In this document: in pieces, positions 8,674 through 18,048 of the stretch
How positions within the stretch are numbered: the first letter of the stretch is position 1
Layout of the letters: every line of letters begins with the position of its first letter
Origin: Chitinophagales bacterium
Lineage (GTDB): Bacteria > Bacteroidota > Bacteroidia > Chitinophagales > Chitinophagaceae
Direction: 5' to 3'
NCBI GenBank assembly: GCA_015654595.1
Contig: JAATGQ010000155.1
Location: 62,001 to 126,000 of the forward strand
Length of the DNA stretch: 64,000 bases
Made by a program: the position numbers and the translations under genes
The notes under the pieces: model-generated
What the model saw: only the letters and a program-made list of their open reading frames with translations
What the model was told of the DNA's origin: nothing
The model's database searches: none

Positions 8674-10002
8674 ATGAAAAATTCTGTCCTTACCTGGTCT
8701 GTGGTAGTAGCTCTTGGTGGGTTTTTATTTGGGTTCGATACGGCAGTCATCTCGGGAGCTGAGCGGGCGATCCAACAATACTGGGGGCTTTCCGTCTTTA
8801 AGCATGGTCTGACGATCTCGATTGCATTGATCGGTACGGTGATCGGTTCCTTGCTGGGTTCCGGGCCATCGGATAAGTTTGGCCGGAAGAACACCCTTTA
8901 CTTTGTCGCTTTTACCTACCTGGTGAGCAGCCTCGGAACGGCGGTGTCGGATAACTGGATATTATTTATCGCGTTTAGGTTTCTGGGGGGATTGGGTGTT
9001 GGGGCCAGTTCTGTTGTAGCCCCTATTTACATATCGGAGATTTCTCCTGCCGACAGGCGCGGGCGTCTGGTTGGTCTTTTCCAGTTCAATGTCGTGCTGG
9101 GTATCCTGATCTCTTACCTCTCGAACTACCTGATCAGCCAGCTGGGCGAGACGTCCTGGCGACTGATGCTTGGCGTACAGGCTTTGCCTTCGCTGATATT
9201 CCTGGTCCTGATACGGTATATACCGGAGAGTCCGAGATGGCTGCTGGTCAATCGTGGGGACGGGGCAAATGCGATCGAGATTCTAAAGATCATCAACCCG
9301 CTGCATTATGAGTCGGAGTTAAAGGCTATCCTGGATGCGGCAGCTGTTCCGAAGCAAAAGCCCGAGGCTCGTTCATTATTTTCAGCACAGTACAGGACGC
9401 CGATCCTGCTGGCGATCTTTATAGCCTTTTTTAACCAGGTCTCCGGCATCAACGCCATTATATATTATGCGCCGCGCATCTTTGAGATGGCGGGGCTTGG
9501 AGCGCATTCCTCCTTGTTGTCGACGGTAGGGATCGGCATGATCAACTTTATTTTCACGCTGCTGGCCATCAATATCATGGATCGCGTGGGCCGTAAGACG
9601 CTCATGCTGGTGGGGTCGATCGGGTTGATAGGTTCGCTTGTATTGGTGGCGATGACATTTTATTCCGGAAAGTTCAGCGGCTTTGCGATCCCCATTTATA
9701 TAATGGTATTTATTGCCTTTTTTGCTTTTTCCCAGGGAGCGGTGATCTGGGTATTCATCTCTGAAATCTTTCCCAATGCTGTAAGGGCGAAGGGGCAGAC
9801 GCTGGGCAGCAGTACGCACTGGATCATGGCTGCCATCGTTGCCTTTTGTTTTCCTTACCTGGCCGAGCGGCTTGGCGGCGCGGTCACTTTCTCCTTTTTT
9901 GCCGTGATGATGATCCTGCAACTCCTGTTCGTGCTTTGGTGGATGCCGGAGACGAAGGGTAAATCCCTCGAGCAGATCGAGGGGAATCTCGCTATGCATT
10001 AA
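8674..10002 (+). CDS. Sugar porter family MFS transporter, probable fructose importer
   Basis: This is a twelve-helix inner-membrane sugar/proton symporter of 442 residues. Diagnostic sugar-porter motifs are GFDTAVISG in helix 1, DKFGRKN after helix 2, IPESPRWLL after helix 6, DRVGRKT after helix 8, and PETKGKSLEQIE at the C-terminus. It is the first gene of a plus-strand operon with SusC, SusD, GH32 and GH172. In this setting it should carry the monosaccharide or small oligosaccharide released in the periplasm, most likely fructose. No fructokinase gene is present in the window, so phosphorylation must be encoded elsewhere. Confidence 0.9.
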   Translation: MKNSVLTWSVVVALGGFLFGFDTAVISGAERAIQQYWGLSVFKHGLTISIALIGTVIGSLLGSGPSDKFGRKNTLYFVAFTYLVSSLGTAVSDNWILFIAFRFLGGLGVGASSVVAPIYISEISPADRRGRLVGLFQFNVVLGILISYLSNYLISQLGETSWRLMLGVQALPSLIFLVLIRYIPESPRWLLVNRGDGANAIEILKIINPLHYESELKAILDAAAVPKQKPEARSLFSAQYRTPILLAIFIAFFNQVSGINAIIYYAPRIFEMAGLGAHSSLLSTVGIGMINFIFTLLAINIMDRVGRKTLMLVGSIGLIGSLVLVAMTFYSGKFSGFAIPIYIMVFIAFFAFSQGAVIWVFISEIFPNAVRAKGQTLGSSTHWIMAAIVAFCFPYLAERLGGAVTFSFFAVMMILQLLFVLWWMPETKGKSLEQIEGNLAMH

Positions 10003-10034
10003 GCTCCGAATCTATATTCTCTAAACAATCTAAC

Positions 10035-13000
10035 ATGCGCTTGATTATGAAAAAATTGTCTCTTGTCTTTTGGGTCTTTTTCCTGTTCCTGGCTGGGATA
10101 AGGGCTCAAACACCCGTCGTTACCGGTACGGTGACGGACGATGATGCAAAGCCTCTTGCGGGGGTGACGGTCGTAGTGGTATCGACTGGTACTTCCACTG
10201 TCACCGATGCGAAGGGCAGCTTCTCGATTGCCGTTGCGGCAGGGCAGGTGCTGCGTTTCTCCTTTGTAGGTCAGCAAATCCAGGAAATTAAATGGAATGG
10301 GTCGACTGCGCCGTTGAACGTCAAAATGAAGAGTCTGGCGAACAATCTCAATGAGGTCGTCGTCACTGGCTATACGACTGAGCGAAAAAAGGATCTTACG
10401 GGCGCTATCACGGTGGTGAAAATGTCTGATATCCAGAATATACCAACCGGCAATCCTATCAAGTCCTTACAGGGAAGGGTACCGGGGATGACGGTTACGC
10501 AGGACGGCTCTCCCAACGGCGCGGTGACAGTCCGGATGCGTGGTCTGACTACGCTAAATATCAGCAATGATCCATTGTATATCATCGATGGTATCCCGAC
10601 TCAAAGAGGGCTGCAGGAGATCAACCAGTCCGATGTCGAGTCGATACAGGTATTAAAGGATGCATCGGCGATGACGATCTATGGGGCGAGGGCTGCGGCT
10701 GGTGTGATCATCGTGACTACCAAAAAGGGCAAGAACGGCGTGAAGCGGATCGATTTCGACGCCAGTTCTTCGCTTCAGCAATACAACACAAAGATCAAGA
10801 CCTTGAATACCGAGCAGCATGCCCGTGCCTACTGGCAGGCGGTGGTGAACGACGATCAGTTCGGTCCTTCCCAGGCCAATCCTTTTGATCCATCGACCAC
10901 CAATGGCGTGTTTACTTATGATTGGAATCATGACTATTCGAACCCCGTGTTGAACAAGGTCAATATTCCCGAATATATCGATGCGGCAAAGACGATGAAG
11001 GCTGCGAATACCAATTGGTTTAATGAGGTGTCGCATCCGTCGCTGTTGCAGCAGTATAACCTGGCTATTTCGAATGGTACGCCAAACGGGACTTCCTACT
11101 TTTCGGTCGGCTATTTCGATAACCAGGGGATCATCCGGTATAGCAGGAGTCAGAAGATCACGCTGCGTGCGAATGTGGACTACAACTTCTTTAACGGCAG
11201 GCTGAGGGTAGGCGAAAACCTGGCGGGAAGTTATTTTAAAGATGCGCAGCTGCCGATCAGCGATATCGTGAATCTGTCTGTGATCGAGAATCCCGTTATA
11301 CCCGTTCACACGGTCACGGGGGGATGGGGTGGACCGGTGGCGGGGATGGACGACCGGCAAAACCCGGTACGGTTGATCATGGACAACCGACAAAATAATA
11401 ACAATTTCGGAAGAGTGCTGAGCAGCACTTACCTGGAAATTGGCATCCTGCCCGGGCTGCGGTTCAAGACAACGTTTGATGTCGACTATGCGGGAGACTA
11501 TTATCGTTCCTTGTTGAAACCCTATCAGTCTGGCTTTTTGTCGAGTACGATCACGCAGGTAGGAACGAGTTTCGACTACAGCGGATCGCTGACCTGGCAG
11601 AATATCCTGACCTATGACCTTGTCCGGAATAAGCACAAGCTAAACCTTTTGCTGGGAGCGGAGACGATCAATAATCATAATCAGAACTTCAACGGCAGTG
11701 CGCAGGGGCTTGCCGCGGATAATATCGACTATGCTTATCTGACGGAAGGCACTTCGAATATTCTTGTGAATGGTGCGGGTTCGGCCGATGCGCTGCAGTC
11801 CTATTTTGTAAAGGCGAACTATTCCTTCGATGACAAGTATCTTATTTCCGGAACCTTGCGCAGGGATGGGTCGAGCAAATTCGGGAGCAATAACCAATAC
11901 GCTTATTTCCCGGCGGGTTCATTAGGATGGCGGATCAGCCAGGAAGAGTTTATGAAGAATGTAAGGTTTGTCAATGATCTTAAGCTGCGTGCGAGCTGGG
12001 GACAGACGGGTAATCAGAGTTTGCCGGCATATGCGACGTATTCCCTTTACCAATCGATCTATGGAACCGATCTGACCTGGTCGCCAAGCTCGGGCAGTGC
12101 TTATGATATCAGCGGCAATGGGACCGGTACTTTGCCTTCCGGTTTTACGGCGGTATCCACGGGTAATCCCGATCTGAAATGGGAGACCACCACGCAGACC
12201 AATTTTGGGATCGACTTTGGCGTATTGAACAACAGGCTGTCGGGTTCGATCGATTACTATCAGAAGAAAACAAAAGACGTGTTGATCAACCCGCCTTATC
12301 TTGGCGCGCTGGGGGAAGGGGGTAGTGAATGGATCAATGGCGCGACCCTGCAGAATAAGGGGATCGAGGCTATTGTCACCTGGTCGCAGCCGATCGACCG
12401 GGATCTTACCCTGACGGTGACGGGCAATATCTCCCACAATTCCTTAAAGATCATCTATCTTCCGAACAATGCGATCATTGGTTATCCGGGTAATGGAACG
12501 ACCTCTACCATCCTTGGTCATAGCCCCAATACCTTTTATGGCTGGGTGGCGCAGGGGTTGTTCCGGACGCAGGATGATCTGAATAAATCGGCGGATCAGC
12601 CGGGCGGGAAATACCTGGGTCGTATCCGCTATGCTGATCTGGATGGCAATGGGGTGATCGACAACAACGATCAGAAATATATCGGCAAGTCCGATCCCGA
12701 TTTTATCTATGGCCTGAATACAAGTATCTCGTATAAGAATTTCGATCTTGCCTTTTTCTTCCAGGGGTTACAGGGAGGAGTGGTCAACAACAGTTTCAAG
12801 TACTTATCGGACTTTACCTCGATAGCGCCGGGCGCGAACTGGGGTCCTCGTACCCTGGATGCATGGACGCCGCAAAATCCCCGTTCGAACATCCCTGCTT
12901 TGTCGATCGCCGGGGTCAACAACGAGGGGCGGATGTCGACGTATTTCCTCGAATCGCAGAGTTATCTGAAACTAAGGAATGTAGAGCTGGGATATAATCT

Positions 13001-13169
13001 CCGGGATGCGTTCAAGAAGCTGAAGTTGAGTAAGGCGCGGCTGTATGTACAGGCGAGCAACCTGCTTCGCTTCAAGAGCAAGTCCTACACGGGGCCTGAT
13101 CCCGAGATCCCTGGAACGGCCTATCCTATTCCTGTTGTCACCACTATGGGTCTTAATGTTTCCTTTTAA
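10035..13169 (+). CDS. SusC/RagA-family TonB-dependent transporter of the fructan-type locus
   Basis: This is an outer-membrane importer of 1044 residues. After the signal peptide (cleavage near RAQ) come a carboxypeptidase-like regulatory domain (about 30-105), the SusC signature NLNEVVVTGY, a plug (NIPTGNPIKSLQGRVPGMTV, LKDASAMTIYGARAAAGV) and a 22-strand-type barrel. It lacks an STN domain, consistent with control by the hybrid regulator and not by an anti-sigma factor. It begins 32 bp after the porter and is followed 11 bp later by its SusD partner. ATG 10047 (MKKLSL) is a reasonable alternative start, four codons later. Confidence 0.93.
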   Translation: MRLIMKKLSLVFWVFFLFLAGIRAQTPVVTGTVTDDDAKPLAGVTVVVVSTGTSTVTDAKGSFSIAVAAGQVLRFSFVGQQIQEIKWNGSTAPLNVKMKSLANNLNEVVVTGYTTERKKDLTGAITVVKMSDIQNIPTGNPIKSLQGRVPGMTVTQDGSPNGAVTVRMRGLTTLNISNDPLYIIDGIPTQRGLQEINQSDVESIQVLKDASAMTIYGARAAAGVIIVTTKKGKNGVKRIDFDASSSLQQYNTKIKTLNTEQHARAYWQAVVNDDQFGPSQANPFDPSTTNGVFTYDWNHDYSNPVLNKVNIPEYIDAAKTMKAANTNWFNEVSHPSLLQQYNLAISNGTPNGTSYFSVGYFDNQGIIRYSRSQKITLRANVDYNFFNGRLRVGENLAGSYFKDAQLPISDIVNLSVIENPVIPVHTVTGGWGGPVAGMDDRQNPVRLIMDNRQNNNNFGRVLSSTYLEIGILPGLRFKTTFDVDYAGDYYRSLLKPYQSGFLSSTITQVGTSFDYSGSLTWQNILTYDLVRNKHKLNLLLGAETINNHNQNFNGSAQGLAADNIDYAYLTEGTSNILVNGAGSADALQSYFVKANYSFDDKYLISGTLRRDGSSKFGSNNQYAYFPAGSLGWRISQEEFMKNVRFVNDLKLRASWGQTGNQSLPAYATYSLYQSIYGTDLTWSPSSGSAYDISGNGTGTLPSGFTAVSTGNPDLKWETTTQTNFGIDFGVLNNRLSGSIDYYQKKTKDVLINPPYLGALGEGGSEWINGATLQNKGIEAIVTWSQPIDRDLTLTVTGNISHNSLKIIYLPNNAIIGYPGNGTTSTILGHSPNTFYGWVAQGLFRTQDDLNKSADQPGGKYLGRIRYADLDGNGVIDNNDQKYIGKSDPDFIYGLNTSISYKNFDLAFFFQGLQGGVVNNSFKYLSDFTSIAPGANWGPRTLDAWTPQNPRSNIPALSIAGVNNEGRMSTYFLESQSYLKLRNVELGYNLRDAFKKLKLSKARLYVQASNLLRFKSKSYTGPDPEIPGTAYPIPVVTTMGLNVSF

Positions 13170-13180
13170 AATGCTTTCAT

Positions 13181-14902
13181 ATGAAAATCGTAAAATATAG
13201 TATCGTTGTATTGGTCCTGTTGACGTTTGGGGCCTGTAAGAAGCAGTTGGATAAAGTACCTCAAGGTTCCGAGTTTACCCAGGATCTGGAGACGCCGCAG
13301 AATGTGGATGCGATGGTGATTGCGGCGTATTCTGCGCTGGGTAATGATCACTGGTCCACGCCCTATACCACTATGTGGGCTTATGGATCGGTGAGGGGCG
13401 GCGACGCCTATAAAGGCGGGGGTGGTACGGGAGACCAGTCGGATGTGCATGCTTATGAGTTGTTTTCCATCAACCGGGTCGATATCGGCGAATCAGATGG
13501 AACCTGGTATCGGTTGTACATTGGTGTTGGCAGGTGTAATACCGCATTAAGTCTCATCAGTAAGCTGGACGAGTCCGTATATCCCAATAAAGTACAGCGA
13601 ACGGCTGAAGTTCGTTTCCTGCGGGCGCATTTTTATTTCCTGTTGAAGATACTGTTCAATCGTATACCTTATATCGATGAGACGGTGGCAAAGACCGCCT
13701 ATGATACCGTCTCGAATCGCACGTATACGAGTGACCAGCTCTGGCAAAAGATTGCGGATGACTTCCGGTTTGCTGCCGACAATCTTCCGGTAACGCAGAG
13801 TGACAAGGGGCGTATTACAAAAGGGGCTGCACAGGCTTACCTGGCGAAGACCCTTTTATACGAGGCTTACCGGCAGGACGACAATAACAATGTAACCAGT
13901 ATCGACCAGGGGCTGCTGCAGGAGGTAAATACCTATTGCGACAGCGTGATCAATTCCGGAAAGTATAGCCTCTTCAGTGACTTTGCGAATAACTTCCTTT
14001 CCCAGTACGAAGATGGCAGTGAATCAGTCTTTTCGATACAGTTCTCCAAGGCAGACGGGACGCCGCAGGGACGGGTAGATGCCGGCGTGGGCGTCAACTA
14101 CCCGATGGATGTAGAATATGGCTGCTGTGGTTTTCATCAGCCCAGCTATGACCTGGTAAATGCTTTCCAGACGGATGCCAATGGTCTTCCTTTGCTGGAT
14201 ACCTATAACAACAATAATGTTGCGGGAGCCGGCGATTTCAATACCAATACCTTTGACCCCAGGCTGGATCATACCGTGGCTATTCCTGGGCATCCGTATA
14301 AATATCAGCAGAATCTTGTCTTTCAGGCTTCTTATTGTCGTGATCCTGCGACTTATAATCCTTTTATGAGTATGAAGGAAACGGTTGCATATACCGATCC
14401 GACCTTTCTGAAATACCCGCCTTTCATGTCAAGTTCGAAGGACTGGGAGGTTATCCGGTATGCCGATGTGCTGCTGATGAAGGCCGAGGCGTTGATCGAG
14501 CTGGGTAATCCGAATGATGCGTTGCCATTGATCAATTCTCTTCGGACAAGAGCCGGGAATAGTACCGCGTTGCTGAAGCAGGCTAATGGAAGCGCCACCT
14601 CTCATTATTCCATGTCTACTTACCAGCCGGGTGTGAACTGTACCTGGACGACGGACTATGCCCGGAAGGCCTTGCGTTTTGAGCGGAGGCTTGAATTTGC
14701 GATGGAGGGGTATCATTTCTTTGACCTTGTCCGTTGGGGTGTTGCTGCGGATGTCATAAATACCTATTTTGCAACTGAAAAGAGCAGGACCCCGCATCTT
14801 TCGGGCGCGTCGTTTACAAAGAATCGCGACGAATACCTACCTATTCCCCAGAACCAGATCAATTATAGTAAGGGGGTATATAAACAAAACGTCGGCTGGT
14901 AA
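13181..14902 (+). CDS. SusD/RagB-family nutrient-binding lipoprotein of the fructan-type locus
   Basis: This is a surface lipoprotein of 573 residues with lipobox FGAC followed by KKQLDKVPQ, the classic SusD beginning. Typical SusD elements are EVRFLRAHFYFLL in the helical core, a middle section beginning SRGTYT-like YTSDQLWQKI, WEVIRYADVLLMKAEALIELG near the C-terminus, and a final FERRLEFAMEGYHFFDLVRWG block. It should bind fructan at the cell surface above the SusC barrel. It is 11 bp from SusC and 24 bp before GH32, so one transcript is likely. Confidence 0.93.
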   Translation: MKIVKYSIVVLVLLTFGACKKQLDKVPQGSEFTQDLETPQNVDAMVIAAYSALGNDHWSTPYTTMWAYGSVRGGDAYKGGGGTGDQSDVHAYELFSINRVDIGESDGTWYRLYIGVGRCNTALSLISKLDESVYPNKVQRTAEVRFLRAHFYFLLKILFNRIPYIDETVAKTAYDTVSNRTYTSDQLWQKIADDFRFAADNLPVTQSDKGRITKGAAQAYLAKTLLYEAYRQDDNNNVTSIDQGLLQEVNTYCDSVINSGKYSLFSDFANNFLSQYEDGSESVFSIQFSKADGTPQGRVDAGVGVNYPMDVEYGCCGFHQPSYDLVNAFQTDANGLPLLDTYNNNNVAGAGDFNTNTFDPRLDHTVAIPGHPYKYQQNLVFQASYCRDPATYNPFMSMKETVAYTDPTFLKYPPFMSSSKDWEVIRYADVLLMKAEALIELGNPNDALPLINSLRTRAGNSTALLKQANGSATSHYSMSTYQPGVNCTWTTDYARKALRFERRLEFAMEGYHFFDLVRWGVAADVINTYFATEKSRTPHLSGASFTKNRDEYLPIPQNQINYSKGVYKQNVGW

Positions 14903-14926
14903 AACCGCGTTTATAAATAAGGCTAT

Positions 14927-16405
14927 ATGAAAAAGAACAGAATGTTTTTATTGGCGTCGTTGGTCGTTGCGTTGCAGGCTGTTGGGCAGGAGGCGCCGAC
15001 TCAGGGGACGCCTGTTCCGACGCCTCAGTGGAGACCACGGTATCATTTCAGTCCGCCGAAGAACTGGACAAACGATCCGAATGGGTTGATCGTCCTGGAT
15101 GGCAAATTCAATCTGTATTATCAGCATAATCCTTTTGAGAATAAATGGGGTCATATGAGCTGGGGGCATGCGACGAGTACTGACCTGGTGCATTGGGAGA
15201 GCCTCCCGGTAGCTATTCCCGAAGTGGTGACCCCGGATACGACGACCTGGATCTATTCCGGTTCGGCGGTGCTGGACAAGAGCAATAGCAGTGGGTTTGG
15301 CGTTGGCGGGAAGGCGCCGGTGGTGGCGATCTTTACGGCGGATCAGCCAAAGCAGAAGAAGGAGTCGCAGTTTATCGCGTATAGCAATGACGGCGGGCTG
15401 CATTATAAATTGTATGATGGAGACCCCGTGATCGATCTGAACATGCGTGACTTTCGGGACCCGAATGTATTCTGGTATGAGCCTGCAAAGCGTTGGATCA
15501 TGACGGTGGCGATGGTGAATCAGCACCAGGTGCGTATTTATGGATCGACGGATCTGAAGCATTGGGATAAGCTAAGTGATTTTGGACCGGCGGGTCTGGC
15601 GAAGAATGGCTGGGAGTGTCCTTCTCTGCTGCCGCTGACTGTGGATGGGGATGCGAAGAAGATCAAGTGGGTTTTATTCGTGTCCTGCTTTGGCGATCAT
15701 GGTCCATTGATGCAATATTACATCGGGGATTTTGATGGCACGACGTTTACGAACAGCAACCCTGCGGATCAGGCGATGTTTGTGGATCATGGAAGCTGCT
15801 TTTATGCGGCGATCGCATGGCGGGATGCGCCGGCTGGCAAAAAGATATTGATTGGATGGCTCCAGAACGGCAGCAGGGAAACGTATCCCTGGAAGGGGCA
15901 GATGTCTATTCCGCGTGATCTGTCTTTAAAGACTACACCGGAGGGGCTACGGCTTTATCAGCCGCCTACTTCATTGATTGCGGGTTCGTTGACTGGTCTT
16001 TCGAAGGGAAGAGTTATTGAAAAGGCAAAAGTAACTATGGGGACGGATTTGTCGTATGCTGTTCGCAAAGCGGAGAATGCGTATTGGCTGGATGCGGAAG
16101 TTGCGGTTGGCGCTTCCGACAGCGTGGTGTTTGAGGTGGCGGCGGGAACTTCGGCTGTGCGGGTTGGGTATGATGCCCCGACGCATGAGTTGTTTGTGAA
16201 TGGCATGCGGGCGCCGCTGCGGGTGGAGCAGGGGAAGGTGAGACTGCAGATCCTGTTGGACAAATCTTCGCTGGAGGTGTTTGGGAATGGGGGAGAAGCG
16301 GCGATCTCGACGATGGTTTATCCCGAGGCCGGCGATCTGGGGTTGAGGGTCAGCGGGGCTTCGAAGGCGGTTGTGCAATCTGTCAAAATCTGGAATCTGA
16401 ATTAA
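14927..16405 (+). CDS. Glycoside hydrolase family 32 (levanase/inulinase/invertase-type fructosidase)
   Basis: This is a retaining beta-fructosidase of 492 residues. The five-bladed propeller carries all three family carboxylates: nucleophile Asp50 in WTNDPNG, Asp178 in the FRDPN motif, and acid/base Glu230 in WECPSL. A C-terminal beta-sandwich follows from about residue 345. A plain signal peptide (cleavage near VGQ) without a lipobox Cys suggests a periplasmic or secreted enzyme. Its place in the SusC/SusD operon supports fructan (inulin or levan) breakdown; the linkage preference and endo/exo mode cannot be read. It is one base away from the GH172 gene, implying coupled expression. Confidence 0.94.
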   Translation: MKKNRMFLLASLVVALQAVGQEAPTQGTPVPTPQWRPRYHFSPPKNWTNDPNGLIVLDGKFNLYYQHNPFENKWGHMSWGHATSTDLVHWESLPVAIPEVVTPDTTTWIYSGSAVLDKSNSSGFGVGGKAPVVAIFTADQPKQKKESQFIAYSNDGGLHYKLYDGDPVIDLNMRDFRDPNVFWYEPAKRWIMTVAMVNQHQVRIYGSTDLKHWDKLSDFGPAGLAKNGWECPSLLPLTVDGDAKKIKWVLFVSCFGDHGPLMQYYIGDFDGTTFTNSNPADQAMFVDHGSCFYAAIAWRDAPAGKKILIGWLQNGSRETYPWKGQMSIPRDLSLKTTPEGLRLYQPPTSLIAGSLTGLSKGRVIEKAKVTMGTDLSYAVRKAENAYWLDAEVAVGASDSVVFEVAAGTSAVRVGYDAPTHELFVNGMRAPLRVEQGKVRLQILLDKSSLEVFGNGGEAAISTMVYPEAGDLGLRVSGASKAVVQSVKIWNLN

Positions 16406-16406
16406 G

Positions 16407-17969
16407 ATGAAGAAGATAAACGTTTTGTTGTTGTTTATCCTGACGGCCTGCTGTGGTTATTCCCAGCAGGCCGTTACGATGGGGGGCTTGCTTCGCGAGA
16501 TGATCGATGCGAGCGCTGTAACGTATATGCCTGCCCCTGCGTATACTCTCAAGCAGGCGAGCAGCTATGATCGTCATTCCGTGTCGCCGGATAAGCCGGG
16601 CTGGTTTGCCAATGCAGATTTTAATCAATTCATCAGGGAGGAAAGGAAGGGGGATCATGATGAGTATGTGATGATGGATGCCGATGGCCCAGGCGTGATC
16701 GTTCGGTTTTGGCTGACGACGGTCGTAAAGCCGGGGACGATTCGATTTTATTTTGATGGGGCGGACACGGCGGCGATCGTTGTGCCTGGGTTTGATCTGA
16801 TGCTGGCGGGATGGAAGCTGGGTCCGGGGCTTTTGAATCCCCATTCGAGTTATGAGCCAAATGGACATGGTGGGAATACCTTGTATCTTCCTTTGCCTTA
16901 TCAGAAGCATTGCAAGGTGACGTGGGAGTTTGCGGATAGTGCGAATAGGAAAACAGCACATTATTACCAGATCAATTATAGGACCTACGCCGCTGGGACG
17001 AAGGTAGAGACTTATCGGCCGGGGCTGACCGATGTCTATCGGGGTGAGATCGATAAGACGGAGCAGGAACTTTGGAATCCGGTGGTGGAAGGTGGCAGGG
17101 AGGTGAGGTTTGATAAGCGGGTTGGCGCTGGAGAGAAGGTTTCTTTTGTTTTGCCTTCCGGGGAAAAGATGATAAAGATGCTGCAGGCAAATTTTGATCC
17201 CGTTAGCGATTCATTGTGGAGGAATGTGGTGATCCGGATTGCTTTCGATGGCGTGACGACGGTGGATTGCCCGGTGGGTGACTTTATCGGCAGCGGAGAA
17301 GGGGGAAAGAAGATCTCCAGCTGGTACCGGAGTCTTAGCGAGGACGGCGCTATGGCCAGTCGTTGGGTGATGCCCTATCGACGGCAGGCGGTGGTGACGT
17401 TGGAAAATCGGGGATATGCGCCGGTGGGGGTGAAGCTGGCGGTGAGGGTGGCGCCATATCGATGGACATCGCGGAGTATGTATTTTCATACGACGTTTAA
17501 ATTTGAGCGCAATGTGCGGGATGTCAAATGGGATTATGATCTCAACCGGGTGGCTTCGAAAGATAAGGAGGGGCCGATCGACTGGAATTTTGTCAGGATC
17601 AGGGGCGGCGGGATGTATATGGGGAATACGCTGGCCGTGGATAATCACATGAATGCGTGGTATGGGGAGGGGGATGCAAAAGCCTGGGTAGATGGGGAGA
17701 CTTTTCCTTCAGAGTTTGGGACGGGATTAGAAGATTATTATAATACATCCTGGGCGCCTGTGGTGCTGTATCAAACGCCCTGGGCTAATGCTCCGAGGGC
17801 GGATGCGCCTTCCTCGTTTGGTAAAAATACCTTTACCCGAACGAGGATACTCGATGCCCTACCTTTTACCCGTCAATTTGCTTTTGATATGGAGATGTTG
17901 AGCTGGACGGGGGGCTTTGTGGATGTGGGCGCGACGACTTACTGGTATGGATTACCCGGAACTAGATAA
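16407..17969 (+). CDS. DUF2961 / glycoside hydrolase family 172 protein
   Basis: This 520-residue protein has an exported N-terminus (signal around LLLFILTACCGYS) and the DUF2961 double jelly-roll. Family blocks seen are GPGVIVRFWLT (94-104), the NGHGGN loop (152-157), and a C-terminal block where Glu421 (WYGEGD) and Glu442 (GTGLEDYY) are 21 residues apart. From memory, the two catalytic glutamates of the characterized GH172 alpha-fructofuranosidase (difructose dianhydride I synthase/hydrolase) have the same spacing. Other family members act on alpha-D-arabinofuranose. Because it directly follows GH32 in a fructan-type operon, action on fructose units or difructose anhydrides is the better guess. 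It is the last gene before the terminator. Confidence 0.82.
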   Translation: MKKINVLLLFILTACCGYSQQAVTMGGLLREMIDASAVTYMPAPAYTLKQASSYDRHSVSPDKPGWFANADFNQFIREERKGDHDEYVMMDADGPGVIVRFWLTTVVKPGTIRFYFDGADTAAIVVPGFDLMLAGWKLGPGLLNPHSSYEPNGHGGNTLYLPLPYQKHCKVTWEFADSANRKTAHYYQINYRTYAAGTKVETYRPGLTDVYRGEIDKTEQELWNPVVEGGREVRFDKRVGAGEKVSFVLPSGEKMIKMLQANFDPVSDSLWRNVVIRIAFDGVTTVDCPVGDFIGSGEGGKKISSWYRSLSEDGAMASRWVMPYRRQAVVTLENRGYAPVGVKLAVRVAPYRWTSRSMYFHTTFKFERNVRDVKWDYDLNRVASKDKEGPIDWNFVRIRGGGMYMGNTLAVDNHMNAWYGEGDAKAWVDGETFPSEFGTGLEDYYNTSWAPVVLYQTPWANAPRADAPSSFGKNTFTRTRILDALPFTRQFAFDMEMLSWTGGFVDVGATTYWYGLPGTR

Positions 17970-17976
17970 AAAGACG

Positions 17977-17993
17977 TCCGCCAGAGAGGCGGA
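17977..17993. terminator. Short hairpin after the GH172 gene
   Basis: TCCGCC (17977-17982) and GGCGGA (17988-17993) pair around an AGAGA loop, 7 bp past the GH172 stop. It is followed by AAAAGAATAA and then by the larger hairpin at 18003-18027. It probably contributes to stopping or protecting the fructan-operon transcript. Confidence 0.45.
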
Positions 17994-18002
17994 AAAGAAT
18001 AA

Positions 18003-18034
18003 GCCGCCGTCCTTTATGGGCGGCGGCTCTGTTT
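18003..18034. terminator. Bidirectional intrinsic terminator between convergent genes
   Basis: A 10-bp GC-rich stem (18003-18012 with 18018-18027, one G-T pair) closes a TTTAT loop. On the plus strand it runs into TCTGTTTT, and on the minus strand into TTATTCTTTT. It lies between the plus-strand GH172 stop (17969) and the minus-strand hydrolase stop (18049), so it can serve both. Confidence 0.8.
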
Positions 18035-18048
18035 TGTGCGTGATTCAA

